Assembly: GCF_007856155.1 (NCBI RefSeq)
Contig: NZ_CP042266.1
Coordinates: forward strand, 372,001 to 436,000
Source of the DNA: Streptomyces qinzhouensis
GTDB taxonomy: Bacteria > Actinomycetota > Actinomycetes > Streptomycetales > Streptomycetaceae
Direction of reading: 5' to 3'
Length of the DNA: 64,000 nt
Shown here: piece by piece, positions 25,734 through 34,582 of the stretch
How the letters are laid out: each line of letters opens with the position of its first letter
Position numbering within the stretch: the stretch's first letter is position 1
Position numbers and translations under genes: made by a program
The notes under the pieces: generated by a model
Told to the model about the DNA's origin: nothing
Database searches by the model: none
The model's input: only the letters and a program-made list of their open reading frames with translations

Positions 25734-26644
25734 GCCATATCGTCTTCCTCCTCGTGCCCGGACTCCATCTGCTGGACCTGGCGGGTCCCGCACAGGTGTT
25801 CTCCACGGCCGCCGACTTCGGGCACTCCTATCAACTGAGTTACGTCGCCGAGCAGCCGACGGTCCCCACCACCCAGGGCCTGCCGCTGACGGCCCGGCTC
25901 GATCCGCCCGACCTCGGTCCCGGGGATCTGATCGTGGTGCCCGGCTGGCGGTCCCGCACCCTGGCCGCCAGTCCCCCGGTCGGCGCGGCCTGCCTACAAC
26001 TGCTCCGGGACCACCACGCCCAAGGCGGGACCGTGGCCGGGGTCTGCGCCGGCGCCGAACTCCTCGGCCGGGCCGGGCTGCTCGACGGCCGGCGCTGCAC
26101 CACCCACCACGATGTGCAGGACGAACTCGCCCACCGCTACCCGAAGGCGAGCGTCGTCCGCGACGTCCTCTACACCACCGACGACCGGGTGGTGACATCG
26201 GCGGGCGTCGCCAGCGGCATCGACCTGGCCCTGCATCTGATCGCTACCCGGCACGGCCCGGGCGCCGCCGCCCGGGTGGCCCGGGACATGGTCGTCTACG
26301 CCCGGCGCAACGGCGGTGAGCCACAGACCAGCGCCATGCTCCGCGCCCGGTCCCACTTCGACGACACCGTGCACCGCGTCCAGGACCTGCTGGACACCCG
26401 CTTCGACCAGCCGATGCCGCTGCGCGCCCTGGCCGCCGCCGAAGGCGTCAGCGAGCGCACCCTCACCCGGCTCTTCACCCGCGCCACCGGCGGCCTCACC
26501 CCGCTGCGCTACCAGCAGGCCCTCCGGCTGGAGCGGGCGGAGTATCTGATCGGCCACGGCACCACGGTCGACGCCGCCGCCCGCGCCGTCGGCTTCGAGG
26601 ACCCGCGGATGCTGCGCCGCCTGCGGGCACGCGGGGTGCGGTGA
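25730..26644 (+). CDS. GlxA-family regulator (DJ-1/PfpI + AraC HTH) with short C-terminus
   Basis: 304 residues; GTG start overlaps the hydrolase stop. Residues ~1-170 are a class I glutamine amidotransferase-like (DJ-1/PfpI) domain ('VFLLVPGLHLLDLAGPAQVF', 'VAGVCAGAELLGRAGLL' with the nucleophile-elbow Cys). Residues ~205-304 are AraC-type HTH: first helix pair 'LRALAAAEGVSERTLTRLF', second 'TVDAAARAVGFEDPRMLRRL'. The protein stops about 15-20 residues sooner than usual after the second recognition helix, so the last helix is missing or short. Likely regulates the coupled hydrolase. Confidence 0.88.
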   Translation: MSHIVFLLVPGLHLLDLAGPAQVFSTAADFGHSYQLSYVAEQPTVPTTQGLPLTARLDPPDLGPGDLIVVPGWRSRTLAASPPVGAACLQLLRDHHAQGGTVAGVCAGAELLGRAGLLDGRRCTTHHDVQDELAHRYPKASVVRDVLYTTDDRVVTSAGVASGIDLALHLIATRHGPGAAARVARDMVVYARRNGGEPQTSAMLRARSHFDDTVHRVQDLLDTRFDQPMPLRALAAAEGVSERTLTRLFTRATGGLTPLRYQQALRLERAEYLIGHGTTVDAAARAVGFEDPRMLRRLRARGVR

Positions 26645-26670
26645 GGGCGGCACGCGGCGCGGACACCGGC

Positions 26671-26704
26671 CGGACCAGGTGCCCGACCGGACCAGGCGCC
26701 CGAC
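26671..26704. repeat. 17-bp tandem repeat (2 copies) downstream of the GlxA gene
   Basis: CGGACCAGG(T/C)GCCCGAC is repeated directly (26671-26687, 26688-26704), one mismatch. Non-coding. Confidence 0.75.
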
Positions 26705-26769
26705 CGGCCGCCCGGGTGGGTCCGGGTGGTGACCATCGGCCGGGGCGGTGTCCGGAGGGCGGATGCGGA

Positions 26770-26798
26770 CTGACAGAGATCCCGGTCCGCACTAAGCT
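26770..26798 (+). promoter_or_regulatory. Candidate promoter for the riboswitch-metE transcript
   Basis: CTGACA (26770-26775), 17-nt spacer, TAAGCT (26793-26798). This places the transcript start at about 26805, just at the 5' edge of the cobalamin riboswitch. Confidence 0.6.
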
Positions 26799-26804
26799 GG
26801 CCCG

Positions 26805-27003
26805 TGCAACTGGTTCGCCCCGTCCGCCAGGCGGAGGCGTCGCAAGAGGGAACCCGGTGGAAATCCGGGACTGCCCCGCAGCGGTGAGCAGGAACGACCG
26901 CCGTCATACGCACTGGGTCCGTACGGGCCTGGGAAGCGACGGCCAGTAGGTGTCCTCCGTTCCTCGGAGGATGTGCCCGCGAGTCCGAAGACCTGCCCGT
27001 TGC
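26805..27003 (+). ncRNA. Cobalamin (AdoCbl) riboswitch
   Basis: The conserved core is present in order: the 'GGGAACCCGGTG' and 'AATCCGGGACTGCCCCGCA' strands (about 26848-26880), 'GCGGTGAG' (26881-26888), the P6-type arm, a B12-box-type 'GCGACGGCCAGTAGGTG' (about 26936-26952), a CCTCCG/CGGAGG hairpin, and 'GAGTCCGAAGACCTGCCC' (26981-26998). It lies in the leader of metE; B12 binding is expected to switch off this B12-independent enzyme. The expression platform in 27000-27180 could not be resolved by eye. Confidence 0.93.
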
Positions 27004-27180
27004 CCGCTCGCGGACCGTTCCGCGCGCGGATATCCCGGTGACCTCGAGGGCGGGTCGGCGCACACACCAGGCAGCGGGCACCTCTTCGTACACGGTGGCC
27101 CGTCCCGCCCGGTGCGTCAGCCCTTCGCGCTCTCGTCCCGTACCGGGATCTCAGGGATTCATCTCGCGAAGGAGATCTCC

Positions 27181-29499
27181 GTGACCACGAAGTCCGCAGC
27201 CGCGGCGGCACGGGCCACCGTGTACGGCTACCCCCGCCAGGGGAAGAACCGGGAACTCAAGAAGGCCGTCGAGGGCTACTGGGCGGGCACCGTCACCGCC
27301 GAAGCACTGCGAACCACCGCCGCCGGGCTCCGCGGCGAGACCTGGCGCCAACTGGCCGCGGCCGGTGTCGGCGAGGTCCCCACCGGCGACTTCTCCTACT
27401 ACGACCAGGTCCTCGACACCACCGTCATGGTGGGGGCGATCCCCCCACGGCACCGCGCCGCCGTCGCCGCGGACGCCCTGGACGGCTACTTCGCCATGGC
27501 CCGCGGCACCCAGGACGCCCCGCCGCTGGAGATGACCAAGTGGTTCGACACCAACTACCACTATCTGGTCCCGGAGCTGGGCCCCGACACGGTCTTCACC
27601 GCCGACTCCGGCAAGCAGACCGCCGAACTCCGGGAGGCACTCGCCCTCGGTCTGACACCCCGGCCGGTCCTGGTCGGTCCCGTCACCTATCTCCTGCTCG
27701 CCGAGCCCGCCCCCGGGGTCCCGGCCGGCTTCGACCCGCTGACCCTGCTGGACCGGCTCCTTCCGGTATACGCGGAGGTCCTGGCCGATCTGCGCGCGGC
27801 GGGCGCCGAGTGGGTGCAGCTCGACGAACCGGCCCTGGTCCAGGACCGCACCCCGGCCGAACTGAACGCCGCCGCACGCGCCTACCGTGACCTCGGCGCC
27901 CTGACCGCGCGGCCGAAGCTGCTGGTCGCCTCCTACTTCGACCGGCTCGGCGAGGCCCTGCCCGTACTGGCCAAAGCACCGGTCGAGGGTCTGGCGGTCG
28001 ATTTCACCGGATCCGCCGCCGCGAACCTGGGCGAGCTCGCCGCCGCCGGGGGGCTGCCCGGGAAGCGGCTGGTCGCCGGGGTCGTCGACGGCCGCAATAT
28101 CTGGGTCGACGATCTGGAGCGTTCCCTCGGCACCCTGGGCACCCTGCTGGGTCTCGCGGACCGGGTCGACGTGGCCGCCTCCTGCTCGCTCCTGCACGTC
28201 CCGCTGGACACCGCCGCGGAGCGGGACATCGATCCGCAGATCCTGCGCTGGCTCTCCTTCGCCCGGCAGAAGACCGCCGAGATCGTCACCCTCGCCAGGG
28301 GACTGACCCATGGCACCGGTGCCATCGCCGGTGAGCTGGCGGCCAACCGCGCGGCCCGGTCCTCCCGTGCCGCCTCCCCCATCACCCGGGATCCCGCGGT
28401 ACGGGCCCGGACGGCGGCCGTCACCGAGACCGACGCGCACCGCTCCGAGCCCTACGGGGTGCGGACCGTGGCCCAGCGCACCCGGCTCGGGCTCCCTCTC
28501 CTGCCGACCACCACCATCGGCTCCTTCCCCCAGACCGGCGAACTGCGTACCGCCCGTGCCGAACTACGAGCCGGACGCATCGATTCCGCTGCGTACGAGA
28601 AGCGCATCGAAGCGGAGATCCGAGACGTCGTCGACTTCCAGGAGAAGGCCGGAATCGACGTTCTGGTCCACGGCGAGCCCGAGCGCAACGACATGGTCCA
28701 GTACTTCGCCGAACGGCTCACCGGCTATCTCGCCACCCGGCACGGCTGGGTGCAGTCCTACGGCACCCGCTATGTCCGCCCGCCGATCCTCGCCGGGGAC
28801 ATCTCCCGGCCCGAACCGATGACGGTCCGGTGGACCGCCTATGCCCAATCCCTGACCAGCCGTCCGGTCAAGGGCATGCTCACCGGCCCCGTCACCATGC
28901 TCGCCTGGTCCTTCGTCCGCGACGACCAGCCACTGGCCGACACCGCGCGCCAGGTAGCGCTCGCCCTCCGCGACGAGGTCCACGACCTCGAAGCGGCCGG
29001 CAGCTCCGTCATCCAGGTCGACGAGCCCGCGCTCCGCGAGACCCTGCCCCTGCGCGCCGCCGACCAGCCCGCCTATCTGGCGTGGGCCACCGAGGCGTTC
29101 CGGCTCACCACCGCCGGAGTACGGCCGAGCACCCAGATCCACACCCATATGTGCTACGCCGACTTCGGGGACATCGTCCAGGCCATCGACGAACTCGACG
29201 CCGATGTCATCAGCCTGGAAGCGGCCCGCTCCCATATGCGGATCGCCCGCGAACTCGCCGCCCACGGCTACCCGCGCGAGGCCGGCCCCGGTGTGTACGA
29301 CATCCACTCACCGCGCGTCCCCACCACCGAGGAGATCGTCCGGCTGCTCCGCGCCGGTCTCCAGGCCGTCCCCGCCGAGCGGCTCTGGGTCAACCCCGAC
29401 TGCGGTCTGAAGACCCGTGGTCTGCCCGAGACCCGCGCCTCGCTGCGGAATCTGGTCGCGGCCGCCCGCACGGTCCGCGCCGAGGTACCCGGGTCCTGA
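27181..29499 (+). CDS. metE: Cobalamin-independent methionine synthase (5-methyltetrahydropteroyltriglutamate-homocysteine S-methyltransferase)
   Basis: 772 residues, the usual MetE length, GTG start with AAGGAG 6 nt upstream. Both barrels are intact: N-terminal '[20 protein letters not shown]' and '[14 protein letters not shown]', C-terminal '[10 protein letters not shown]' and '[14 protein letters not shown]'. Zinc ligands of the catalytic barrel are seen in '[10 protein letters not shown]' (His, Cys), a downstream Glu, and '[10 protein letters not shown]' (Cys). It transfers the methyl group of methyl-THF-polyglutamate to homocysteine in the cytosol. Control by the upstream B12 riboswitch means it serves when cobalamin is scarce, with MetH (not in the window) used otherwise. 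Confidence 0.97.
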   Translation: MTTKSAAAAARATVYGYPRQGKNRELKKAVEGYWAGTVTAEALRTTAAGLRGETWRQLAAAGVGEVPTGDFSYYDQVLDTTVMVGAIPPRHRAAVAADALDGYFAMARGTQDAPPLEMTKWFDTNYHYLVPELGPDTVFTADSGKQTAELREALALGLTPRPVLVGPVTYLLLAEPAPGVPAGFDPLTLLDRLLPVYAEVLADLRAAGAEWVQLDEPALVQDRTPAELNAAARAYRDLGALTARPKLLVASYFDRLGEALPVLAKAPVEGLAVDFTGSAAANLGELAAAGGLPGKRLVAGVVDGRNIWVDDLERSLGTLGTLLGLADRVDVAASCSLLHVPLDTAAERDIDPQILRWLSFARQKTAEIVTLARGLTHGTGAIAGELAANRAARSSRAASPITRDPAVRARTAAVTETDAHRSEPYGVRTVAQRTRLGLPLLPTTTIGSFPQTGELRTARAELRAGRIDSAAYEKRIEAEIRDVVDFQEKAGIDVLVHGEPERNDMVQYFAERLTGYLATRHGWVQSYGTRYVRPPILAGDISRPEPMTVRWTAYAQSLTSRPVKGMLTGPVTMLAWSFVRDDQPLADTARQVALALRDEVHDLEAAGSSVIQVDEPALRETLPLRAADQPAYLAWATEAFRLTTAGVRPSTQIHTHMCYADFGDIVQAIDELDADVISLEAARSHMRIARELAAHGYPREAGPGVYDIHSPRVPTTEEIVRLLRAGLQAVPAERLWVNPDCGLKTRGLPETRASLRNLVAAARTVRAEVPGS

Positions 29500-29510
29500 C
29501 CCGGGGTCCC

Positions 29511-29551
29511 GGTCCGGGGGTGGCGGGGCCCGGCCCTGCCGCCCCCGGGCC
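29511..29551 (+). terminator. metE terminator hairpin
   Basis: An 18-bp stem with three G-U type pairs (29511-29528 with 29534-29551) and a 5-nt loop, starting 12 nt after the metE stop. No T-tract follows. Confidence 0.75.
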
Positions 29552-29716
29552 GGGAGGCGGTCCGGCCGAAGGCCGCCTGCCACGGTCTGATGTTGGTTAG
29601 GGTGACCGGCAGAGACTGATTCCGATGCCCTCGGCCGGGTTGGTGCGCGGCCGGGGTGATGGACACAGGCCGACGGCTCCCGCCCGGGTCCGGTCGGCCG
29701 TGACGGGGGGGGCTCG

Positions 29717-30442
29717 TTGGCGGGGCATGGTCGTCGGCTCGGAGTTCAGCAGATCGATCGGCCGGCGCCCGCGGTGCTGTCCTCGTCGGTGCGCGCGGCG
29801 CTCGGGCCGGTCGCGGTCCTCGGCGCGCTGACGGTCGCCGTGATCGGGATCCTGATCGCCGGTGACAACGGGCCCGGCAGGGTGGACGCATGGCTCCAGC
29901 CGGATATGGGCGGTGTCCGGCCGCCGTGGCGGAAGGCCGCTCTGGCCGTCGACTTCCTCGCGGAGCCCGCCGGAGCGGCGCTGCTGGTCATGGCCGCCGT
30001 GACGGTCTTTCTGCTGCTTCGGCTGCCTCGCGCGGCGGTATTCATCGTGGTCGGCGCCGGTCTGACCGTGGGGACGACCAAACTGCTCAAACCCCTGGTG
30101 GGGCGCACCATCAACGGCGAGCATCTGTCCTACCCGAGCGGGCATACCGCCTTTCTCACCGCGTTCGCCCTCATGGTCGCGCTGCTCGCGGCCGGCCGGC
30201 TCGGCCTCGGCAGGACGGCCGGCCTGCTGCTCGTCCTCACCGCGGCGCTGGCCGCCGGTGCCGCCATGGGCTGGGCGCAGGTCGCTCTGAGCGCGCACTA
30301 CCCGACCGATGTCCTCGGCGGCTGGTGCACCGCGCTGGCGGTGGTACCGGCGACCGCGTGGCTGGTCGACCGGACGGCCGACGCCGCCCGGCCGGAGCGC
30401 GACCGGCGTCGGGTCAGGCCAGCCGGCGGAAGACGGGCTTGA
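29717..30442 (+). CDS. PAP2-family membrane phosphatase
   Basis: 241 residues from a TTG at 29717; a GTG at 29774 is an alternative, and the start is not settled. Five to six membrane segments are visible. All three PAP2 motifs are present: '[10 protein letters not shown]' (KX6RP-like), 'YPSGHTAF' (PSGH) and '[11 protein letters not shown]' (SRX5HX3D-like). The active site should face the outside, dephosphorylating undecaprenyl pyrophosphate or another lipid phosphate. Its 3' end overlaps by 29 nt the last gene of the polysaccharide operon on the other strand. A lipid-carrier phosphatase there would make sense but may be coincidence. Confidence 0.82.
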   Translation: MAGHGRRLGVQQIDRPAPAVLSSSVRAALGPVAVLGALTVAVIGILIAGDNGPGRVDAWLQPDMGGVRPPWRKAALAVDFLAEPAGAALLVMAAVTVFLLLRLPRAAVFIVVGAGLTVGTTKLLKPLVGRTINGEHLSYPSGHTAFLTAFALMVALLAAGRLGLGRTAGLLLVLTAALAAGAAMGWAQVALSAHYPTDVLGGWCTALAVVPATAWLVDRTADAARPERDRRRVRPAGGRRA

Positions 30443-31739
30443 CCGGTCGCCCGGCGAGCCAGGGGGTGGGGTCGGTGGCGTCCAGTGCCTTCCGGTACAC
30501 CGCGCACGCCTGGGCCACGGTGTCGACGGTGTGGTCGATGTCGGCGTCGTCGAGCGCGCTGCTGACCACGAACGACGGGGCGAGCACCCCGCCCGCGAGG
30601 AGCCGGCGCAGGAACAGGGTGCGGTACCGCTGCGAGGGCCGCCCGTTCTCGTCGAGGGTGGCGAAGACCAGATTACTGGCCCGTCCCCGGACGACGACGT
30701 GGTCGGCGACGCCCATGCTCGCCGCGGCGTCCCGGACACCCGCGGCCAGCCGCTCGCCGAGTGCGTGCAGCCGCGCGGTGACGCCCTCCTCCGCATAGGT
30801 GGTGAGTACGGCCATCGCGGCGGCCAGCGAGTGCGTTTCGGCCCCGTGCGTGGTGGACAGCAGGAACACCCGGTCGTGGGAGTCGCGCAGCCCGCCCCGC
30901 TCCATGAGCTCACGGCGTCCGGCCAGCGCGGCGACGGCGAACCCGTTGCCCAGCGCCTTGCCGAAGGTGGAGAGGTCGGGGACGACACCGTACAGACCCT
31001 GGGCACCCGCCTCGGACCAGCGGAAGCCAGTGATCATCTCATCGAAGATCAGCACACAGCCGTGCCGGTCGGCCAGTTCGCGCAGGCCGGCCAGATAGCC
31101 GGGGGGAGGCTCCGTGTGTCCGGCGGGTTCCAGGATCAGACAGGCGATCTCGTCCCGGTACCGGCTGAGCAGTGCCTCCGTGGCGGCCAGGTCCCCGTAG
31201 GGGAACGCCACGGTGAGTTCGGTGGTCGCCGCCGGAATCCCGGCGGACATCGGTGTGGTGCCGATGAACCAGTCGTCGACGGAGAAGAACGGATGGTCGC
31301 CGCAGACGGCCACCCGCGGGCGCCCGGTGACGGCGCGGGCGAGGCGCACCGCGGCGGTGGTGGCGTCGGAACCGTTCTTCGCGAACTTCACCATGTCGGC
31401 GGTCGGCACGGTGGCCAGGAAGCGTTCCGCGGCCTCGACCTCCATGATGGACGGCCGGACGAAGTTGCTGCCGCGGTCGAGTTCCCGCCGCACCGCCTCG
31501 ATCACGCGCGGGTGGGCATGGCCGAGGCTGACCGACCGCAGACCGGAGCCGTACTCGATATAGCGGTTGCCGTCGACGTCCCATACATGGGCACCGCGGC
31601 CGTGGCTGATGACCGGGGCCAGGTTCTCGGGGTACTGGTCGTCGCCCTTGGCGTAGGTGTGCGCGCCGCCGGGGATCAGGGCGTGCAGCCGCTCGTTCGC
31701 CGCCCGCGACTTGGGCAGGAGGAAGTCTTCGGGGTCCAC
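30414..31739 (-). CDS. Class III aminotransferase, glutamate-1-semialdehyde aminomutase-like
   Basis: 441 residues, GTG start at 31739, 7 nt after the preceding stop. Fold type I PLP enzyme: 'GHAHPRVIEAV', 'KNGSDATTAAVRLA', 'LIFDEMITGFR' (Asp233 for the pyridine nitrogen) and Schiff-base Lys261 in 'DLSTFGKALGNG'. The motifs follow GSA aminomutase (HemL), but it sits as last gene of a polysaccharide operon, far from tetrapyrrole genes. I infer it aminates a keto-sugar or makes an amino-containing substituent. It converges and overlaps with the PAP2 gene. Confidence 0.85.
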   Translation of the reverse strand: MDPEDFLLPKSRAANERLHALIPGGAHTYAKGDDQYPENLAPVISHGRGAHVWDVDGNRYIEYGSGLRSVSLGHAHPRVIEAVRRELDRGSNFVRPSIMEVEAAERFLATVPTADMVKFAKNGSDATTAAVRLARAVTGRPRVAVCGDHPFFSVDDWFIGTTPMSAGIPAATTELTVAFPYGDLAATEALLSRYRDEIACLILEPAGHTEPPPGYLAGLRELADRHGCVLIFDEMITGFRWSEAGAQGLYGVVPDLSTFGKALGNGFAVAALAGRRELMERGGLRDSHDRVFLLSTTHGAETHSLAAAMAVLTTYAEEGVTARLHALGERLAAGVRDAAASMGVADHVVVRGRASNLVFATLDENGRPSQRYRTLFLRRLLAGGVLAPSFVVSSALDDADIDHTVDTVAQACAVYRKALDATDPTPWLAGRPVKPVFRRLA

Positions 31740-31746
31740 TCCGGCC

Positions 31747-32397
31747 TCAGCTCTCTCGGTTCTCTTCGTTCTCTCGGTTCTCTTCGTTCTCTCGGTTCAC
31801 TTGGTGCTCTTGGTGCTCTTGGTGCTCTTGGTGCTCTCGGTGCTCTCGGTGCTCTCGGTGCTTCAGGGCCTCGGCGAGGGTCGGTGCCTCCCGGTCCCGG
31901 CGGGACATCGACACGGCAGGCAGCGGCCACGGAATGGCGAGTTCCGGATCGTCGAAGGCGATCGTCACGTCCTCGGCCGGATCGTGCGGGCGGTCGATCC
32001 GGTACGAGGTGTCGGCGGTTTCGGTCAGCGCCTGGAAGCCGTGCGCGCACCCCGCCGGGATGTACAGGGTCTTCTGTGTCTCGCCGGACAGTTCGAAGAA
32101 GGCCCGGTTGCGGTAGGTCGGTGAGTCCGTCCGCAGGTCGACGACGACGTCGAAGATCTTCCCGTACGAGCAGCGGACCAGCTTGGCCTCGCCGGCTCCG
32201 GAGCGCAGATGCAGTCCGCGCAGCACCCCACGGACCGAGCGGGACACGCTGTCCTGGACGAAGGCGTCCGGGTCGAGGCCCACCGAGCGGATCACATCGG
32301 CGTCGAAGGTGCGGCAGAAGAAGCCGCGTTCGTCGGCGTACGGCACCGGCTCGAACAGATACGCGCCGTCGATCTCCGGGATTCCGGTCGCCTTCAT
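31747..32397 (-). CDS. RmlC-like sugar 3,5-epimerase with a charged tandem-repeat tail
   Basis: 216 residues, ATG at 32397 overlapping the pyruvyl transferase stop (ATGA). Residues 1-175 are a cupin of the dTDP-4-dehydrorhamnose 3,5-epimerase family ('YADERGFFCRTF', 'GVLRGLHLRSG' with His63, 'IPAGCAHGFQAL'). Residues 180-216 are an added tail made of HRE x3, HQE x3, HQV, then alternating NRE/NEE units and a final Ser, encoded by a 9-bp minisatellite. The cupin should epimerise a 4-keto-6-deoxy nucleotide sugar made by the cassette encoded upstream. The tail is absent from normal RmlC and its role is unknown. Confidence 0.85.
   Translation of the reverse strand: MKATGIPEIDGAYLFEPVPYADERGFFCRTFDADVIRSVGLDPDAFVQDSVSRSVRGVLRGLHLRSGAGEAKLVRCSYGKIFDVVVDLRTDSPTYRNRAFFELSGETQKTLYIPAGCAHGFQALTETADTSYRIDRPHDPAEDVTIAFDDPELAIPWPLPAVSMSRRDREAPTLAEALKHREHREHREHQEHQEHQEHQVNRENEENRENEENRES
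31750..31860 (-). repeat. Coding 9-bp minisatellite in the RmlC-like gene
   Basis: Twelve 9-bp units (CACCGAGAG x3, CACCAAGAG x3, one CACCAAGTG, then AACCGAGAG and AACGAAGAG alternating) fill the last 37 sense codons. Units are multiples of three, so gain or loss of copies keeps the frame. Confidence 0.95.
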
Positions 32398-33638
32398 GGT
32401 GCCTCCCGCAGGGCCTGGGCGTGAGTGTGGGTGTGGTCGGTCGCCGGGAAGAGGGTCTTGGTCAGGGCGGTGAACTGGTGGTCGAGTTGCCGCGCCGCGA
32501 GCTCGTTCCGCTCGGTGAGGGTCCGCCGTAGCTCCGCCGATCTCCGCTCCAGGGCCCGGAACTGCTCGAGGAGCCGGTCGGCGTCGACCTCGCGGGCCGG
32601 GTGGCAGTACACGCCGAGGCCCATCCGGGCCATGAGCGCCTCGCTCTTCGCCGCATAGCTGAGTGCGAGCGTCGGTGTGCCGGCCTTCAGGGCGCAGATC
32701 AGATTGTGGTAGCGGGTGGCGACCACGGTGGCGGCGGCGGCCGTCTCCTTCATCAGATCGGCCAGCGAGGCCGCCTCGGCCGCGGTGACCAGCGGCGAGT
32801 CCACCGCTTCGAGGATCGCGGCGACCACCGTCGCATCGGCCTCGTCGCCGGTGAGCAGCCGGACCTGCCTGCCGTCCTCGGCCAGCGCGCGGACGAAGCG
32901 GGTCGTCCCGTCGAGGTAGCGCCGGTGGATCTCCTCGGCCCTGGCCCGGTCGTCGTTGCCGCCGTGGAAGGCCATGACGCCGACACAGACCGGGCCCGGC
33001 GGGTCCGGGGGTACGCCGGCCCCCGGCACTGGCAGGGCGAAGGCGAGGTCCGGATAGACCTCGTCGCGCGCGGTGTCCACGCCCATCGCCCGCATCGCGT
33101 CGCGGGACAGGTCGTCCCGGTACGACCGGTAGGCGGCCAGCCGTGCCGACCAGCGCACCAGGGTCCGGGTGGACCGGCGGCCGATCGCGGCGGCGCCGAC
33201 GCTGACCAGCGCGACCCGGGTGCCCGTCAGCCGGCCGGTCGCGCAGAGCAGGAACAGGGAGTACGGGAAGCCCCAGGGCCGCAGCGGCAGGGTGGCCTCC
33301 AGGACGCCCATGCCCGGCACGATCACCACATCGTGGCGGCGCACCCAGGCGGCGGTGCGGAAGACGTCGACGAGTTTGCCCAGACCCTTGCCCGCGATCG
33401 CGCCCGCACGCGACGCCGTCCGGTACTCGCCGCGGTACCAGTGCAGCCGGGTCGCGGGGATCCCGTACCGGGCCGTGACCGTCTCGGGTCCGCCGCACAG
33501 CGCGTCCACGACGGCGTCCGGGTGCTCGGCGCGGAGATAGCCGAGCACGGCCTCGAGCGAACCGTCGTTGCCGAGGTTGCCGGAGCCGAGCAGGCCGAAC
33601 ACCCCGACCCGTACCGGAGTCCCGGTCCCCGGCTTCAC
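32394..33638 (-). CDS. Polysaccharide pyruvyl transferase family protein
   Basis: 414 residues, ATG overlapping the GT2 stop. The two-domain GT-B-like layout of CsaB/WcaK proteins is visible: 'VFGLLGSGNLGNDGSLEAVL' at the start, 'VVIVPGMGVLEATLPLRPWG' near residue 105, 'VCVGVMAFHGGN', and 'VVATRYHNLICALKAGTPTLALSYAAK' near residue 315, the phosphoenolpyruvate-binding signature (R-x-H). It would add a pyruvate ketal to a hexose of the polymer using PEP, giving the glycan negative charge. Confidence 0.9.
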   Translation of the reverse strand: MKPGTGTPVRVGVFGLLGSGNLGNDGSLEAVLGYLRAEHPDAVVDALCGGPETVTARYGIPATRLHWYRGEYRTASRAGAIAGKGLGKLVDVFRTAAWVRRHDVVIVPGMGVLEATLPLRPWGFPYSLFLLCATGRLTGTRVALVSVGAAAIGRRSTRTLVRWSARLAAYRSYRDDLSRDAMRAMGVDTARDEVYPDLAFALPVPGAGVPPDPPGPVCVGVMAFHGGNDDRARAEEIHRRYLDGTTRFVRALAEDGRQVRLLTGDEADATVVAAILEAVDSPLVTAAEAASLADLMKETAAAATVVATRYHNLICALKAGTPTLALSYAAKSEALMARMGLGVYCHPAREVDADRLLEQFRALERRSAELRRTLTERNELAARQLDHQFTALTKTLFPATDHTHTHAQALREAP

Positions 33639-34582
33639 GCCTGCCTGCCTTCCCGGCCGGCGACGAGGGCGTCGACGGATACGTCCGTCCGGCCCGGGTC
33701 GACCGGGGCCCGGTCCTCGACCCGCTCACCGGCGCCCGGCCGGGCCCGGCTCGCCAGCCACGCGGCCAGATGGCGGTAGCAGGCGCGCCGGTCGGCCGGG
33801 GACAGCGGTGCCCGCCGGATCGCCGCGACGAAGCCCCAGACGTACTCGGCGAGCAGCCGGGGCGTCGGGTGCAGCGGCCCGGCCCGGCGCGGGTCCAGAT
33901 TGACGCACCGGGAGCGTTTGGAGGGGTTGGCCCGCTCGGCCCGGGTGGGGTGGTCGCGGCGGAAGTACAGCAGCTCCGGCACCTGGTGGAAGGGGCCGTA
34001 CAGACCGATCTCGGAGACGAACGTGCGGTCCGCGTGGTGGTAGCTGTCGTGCGGTTTCACCCGGCGCAGCACTTCGGCCCGCATCACCCCGTAGAAGTCG
34101 TCGCCGCCGGGCTCGAACAGCATGCTGCGGAAGCGCTCCGGCGCGGACGGCGAGTCGGTGGCGAGCCCGTACGCGTACGGGACCTTCACCCGGCCTTCGC
34201 CGTCGATGACCGCCTGGCCGCTGTGCGCGAGGATGATATCGGGCCGCTCGTCCAGCGCCTCCACACAGCGCCGCAGCAGGTCCCGGGCGTACAGATCGTC
34301 GTGCGAGGCCCATTTGAACAGCTCGCCGCGGCATTCGGTGAACACATGGTTGTGGTTCGGCGCGGCGCCGATGTTCCGGGGCAGCCGGAGGTACCGGATT
34401 CGCGAGTCCCGGGCGGCGTAGCGGCGGCAGATGTCCTGGGTCCCGTCGGCCGACGCGTTGTCGGAGATGACCAGCTCGAAGTCCTCGTAGGTCTGGCCGA
34501 GCAGGGCGTCGAGCGCCTCGGCGAGGTACTGCTCACCGTTGTACACGGGCAGGCCGATGCTCAGCCGGGGTTGGGCGGTCAT
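33635..34582 (-). CDS. GT2-family glycosyltransferase
   Basis: 315 residues, ATG overlapping the Wzx stop. GT-A fold: 'LSIGLPVYNGEQYLAEALDA', 'ELVISDNASADGTQDI' and the metal-binding 'ELFKWASHDDLYA' (DXD-like). The fold covers residues 1-240; the C-terminal ~70 residues are Arg-rich and not conserved-looking. It is cytoplasmic and adds one sugar to the lipid-linked repeat unit; donor and linkage cannot be told. Confidence 0.9.
   Translation of the reverse strand: MTAQPRLSIGLPVYNGEQYLAEALDALLGQTYEDFELVISDNASADGTQDICRRYAARDSRIRYLRLPRNIGAAPNHNHVFTECRGELFKWASHDDLYARDLLRRCVEALDERPDIILAHSGQAVIDGEGRVKVPYAYGLATDSPSAPERFRSMLFEPGGDDFYGVMRAEVLRRVKPHDSYHHADRTFVSEIGLYGPFHQVPELLYFRRDHPTRAERANPSKRSRCVNLDPRRAGPLHPTPRLLAEYVWGFVAAIRRAPLSPADRRACYRHLAAWLASRARPGAGERVEDRAPVDPGRTDVSVDALVAGREGRQA

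Noticed and set aside
30414-31739. hemL (true glutamate-1-semialdehyde aminomutase)
   Set aside because: Motifs match, but the gene is the last of a polysaccharide operon and no tetrapyrrole genes are near, so only a class-level name is given.
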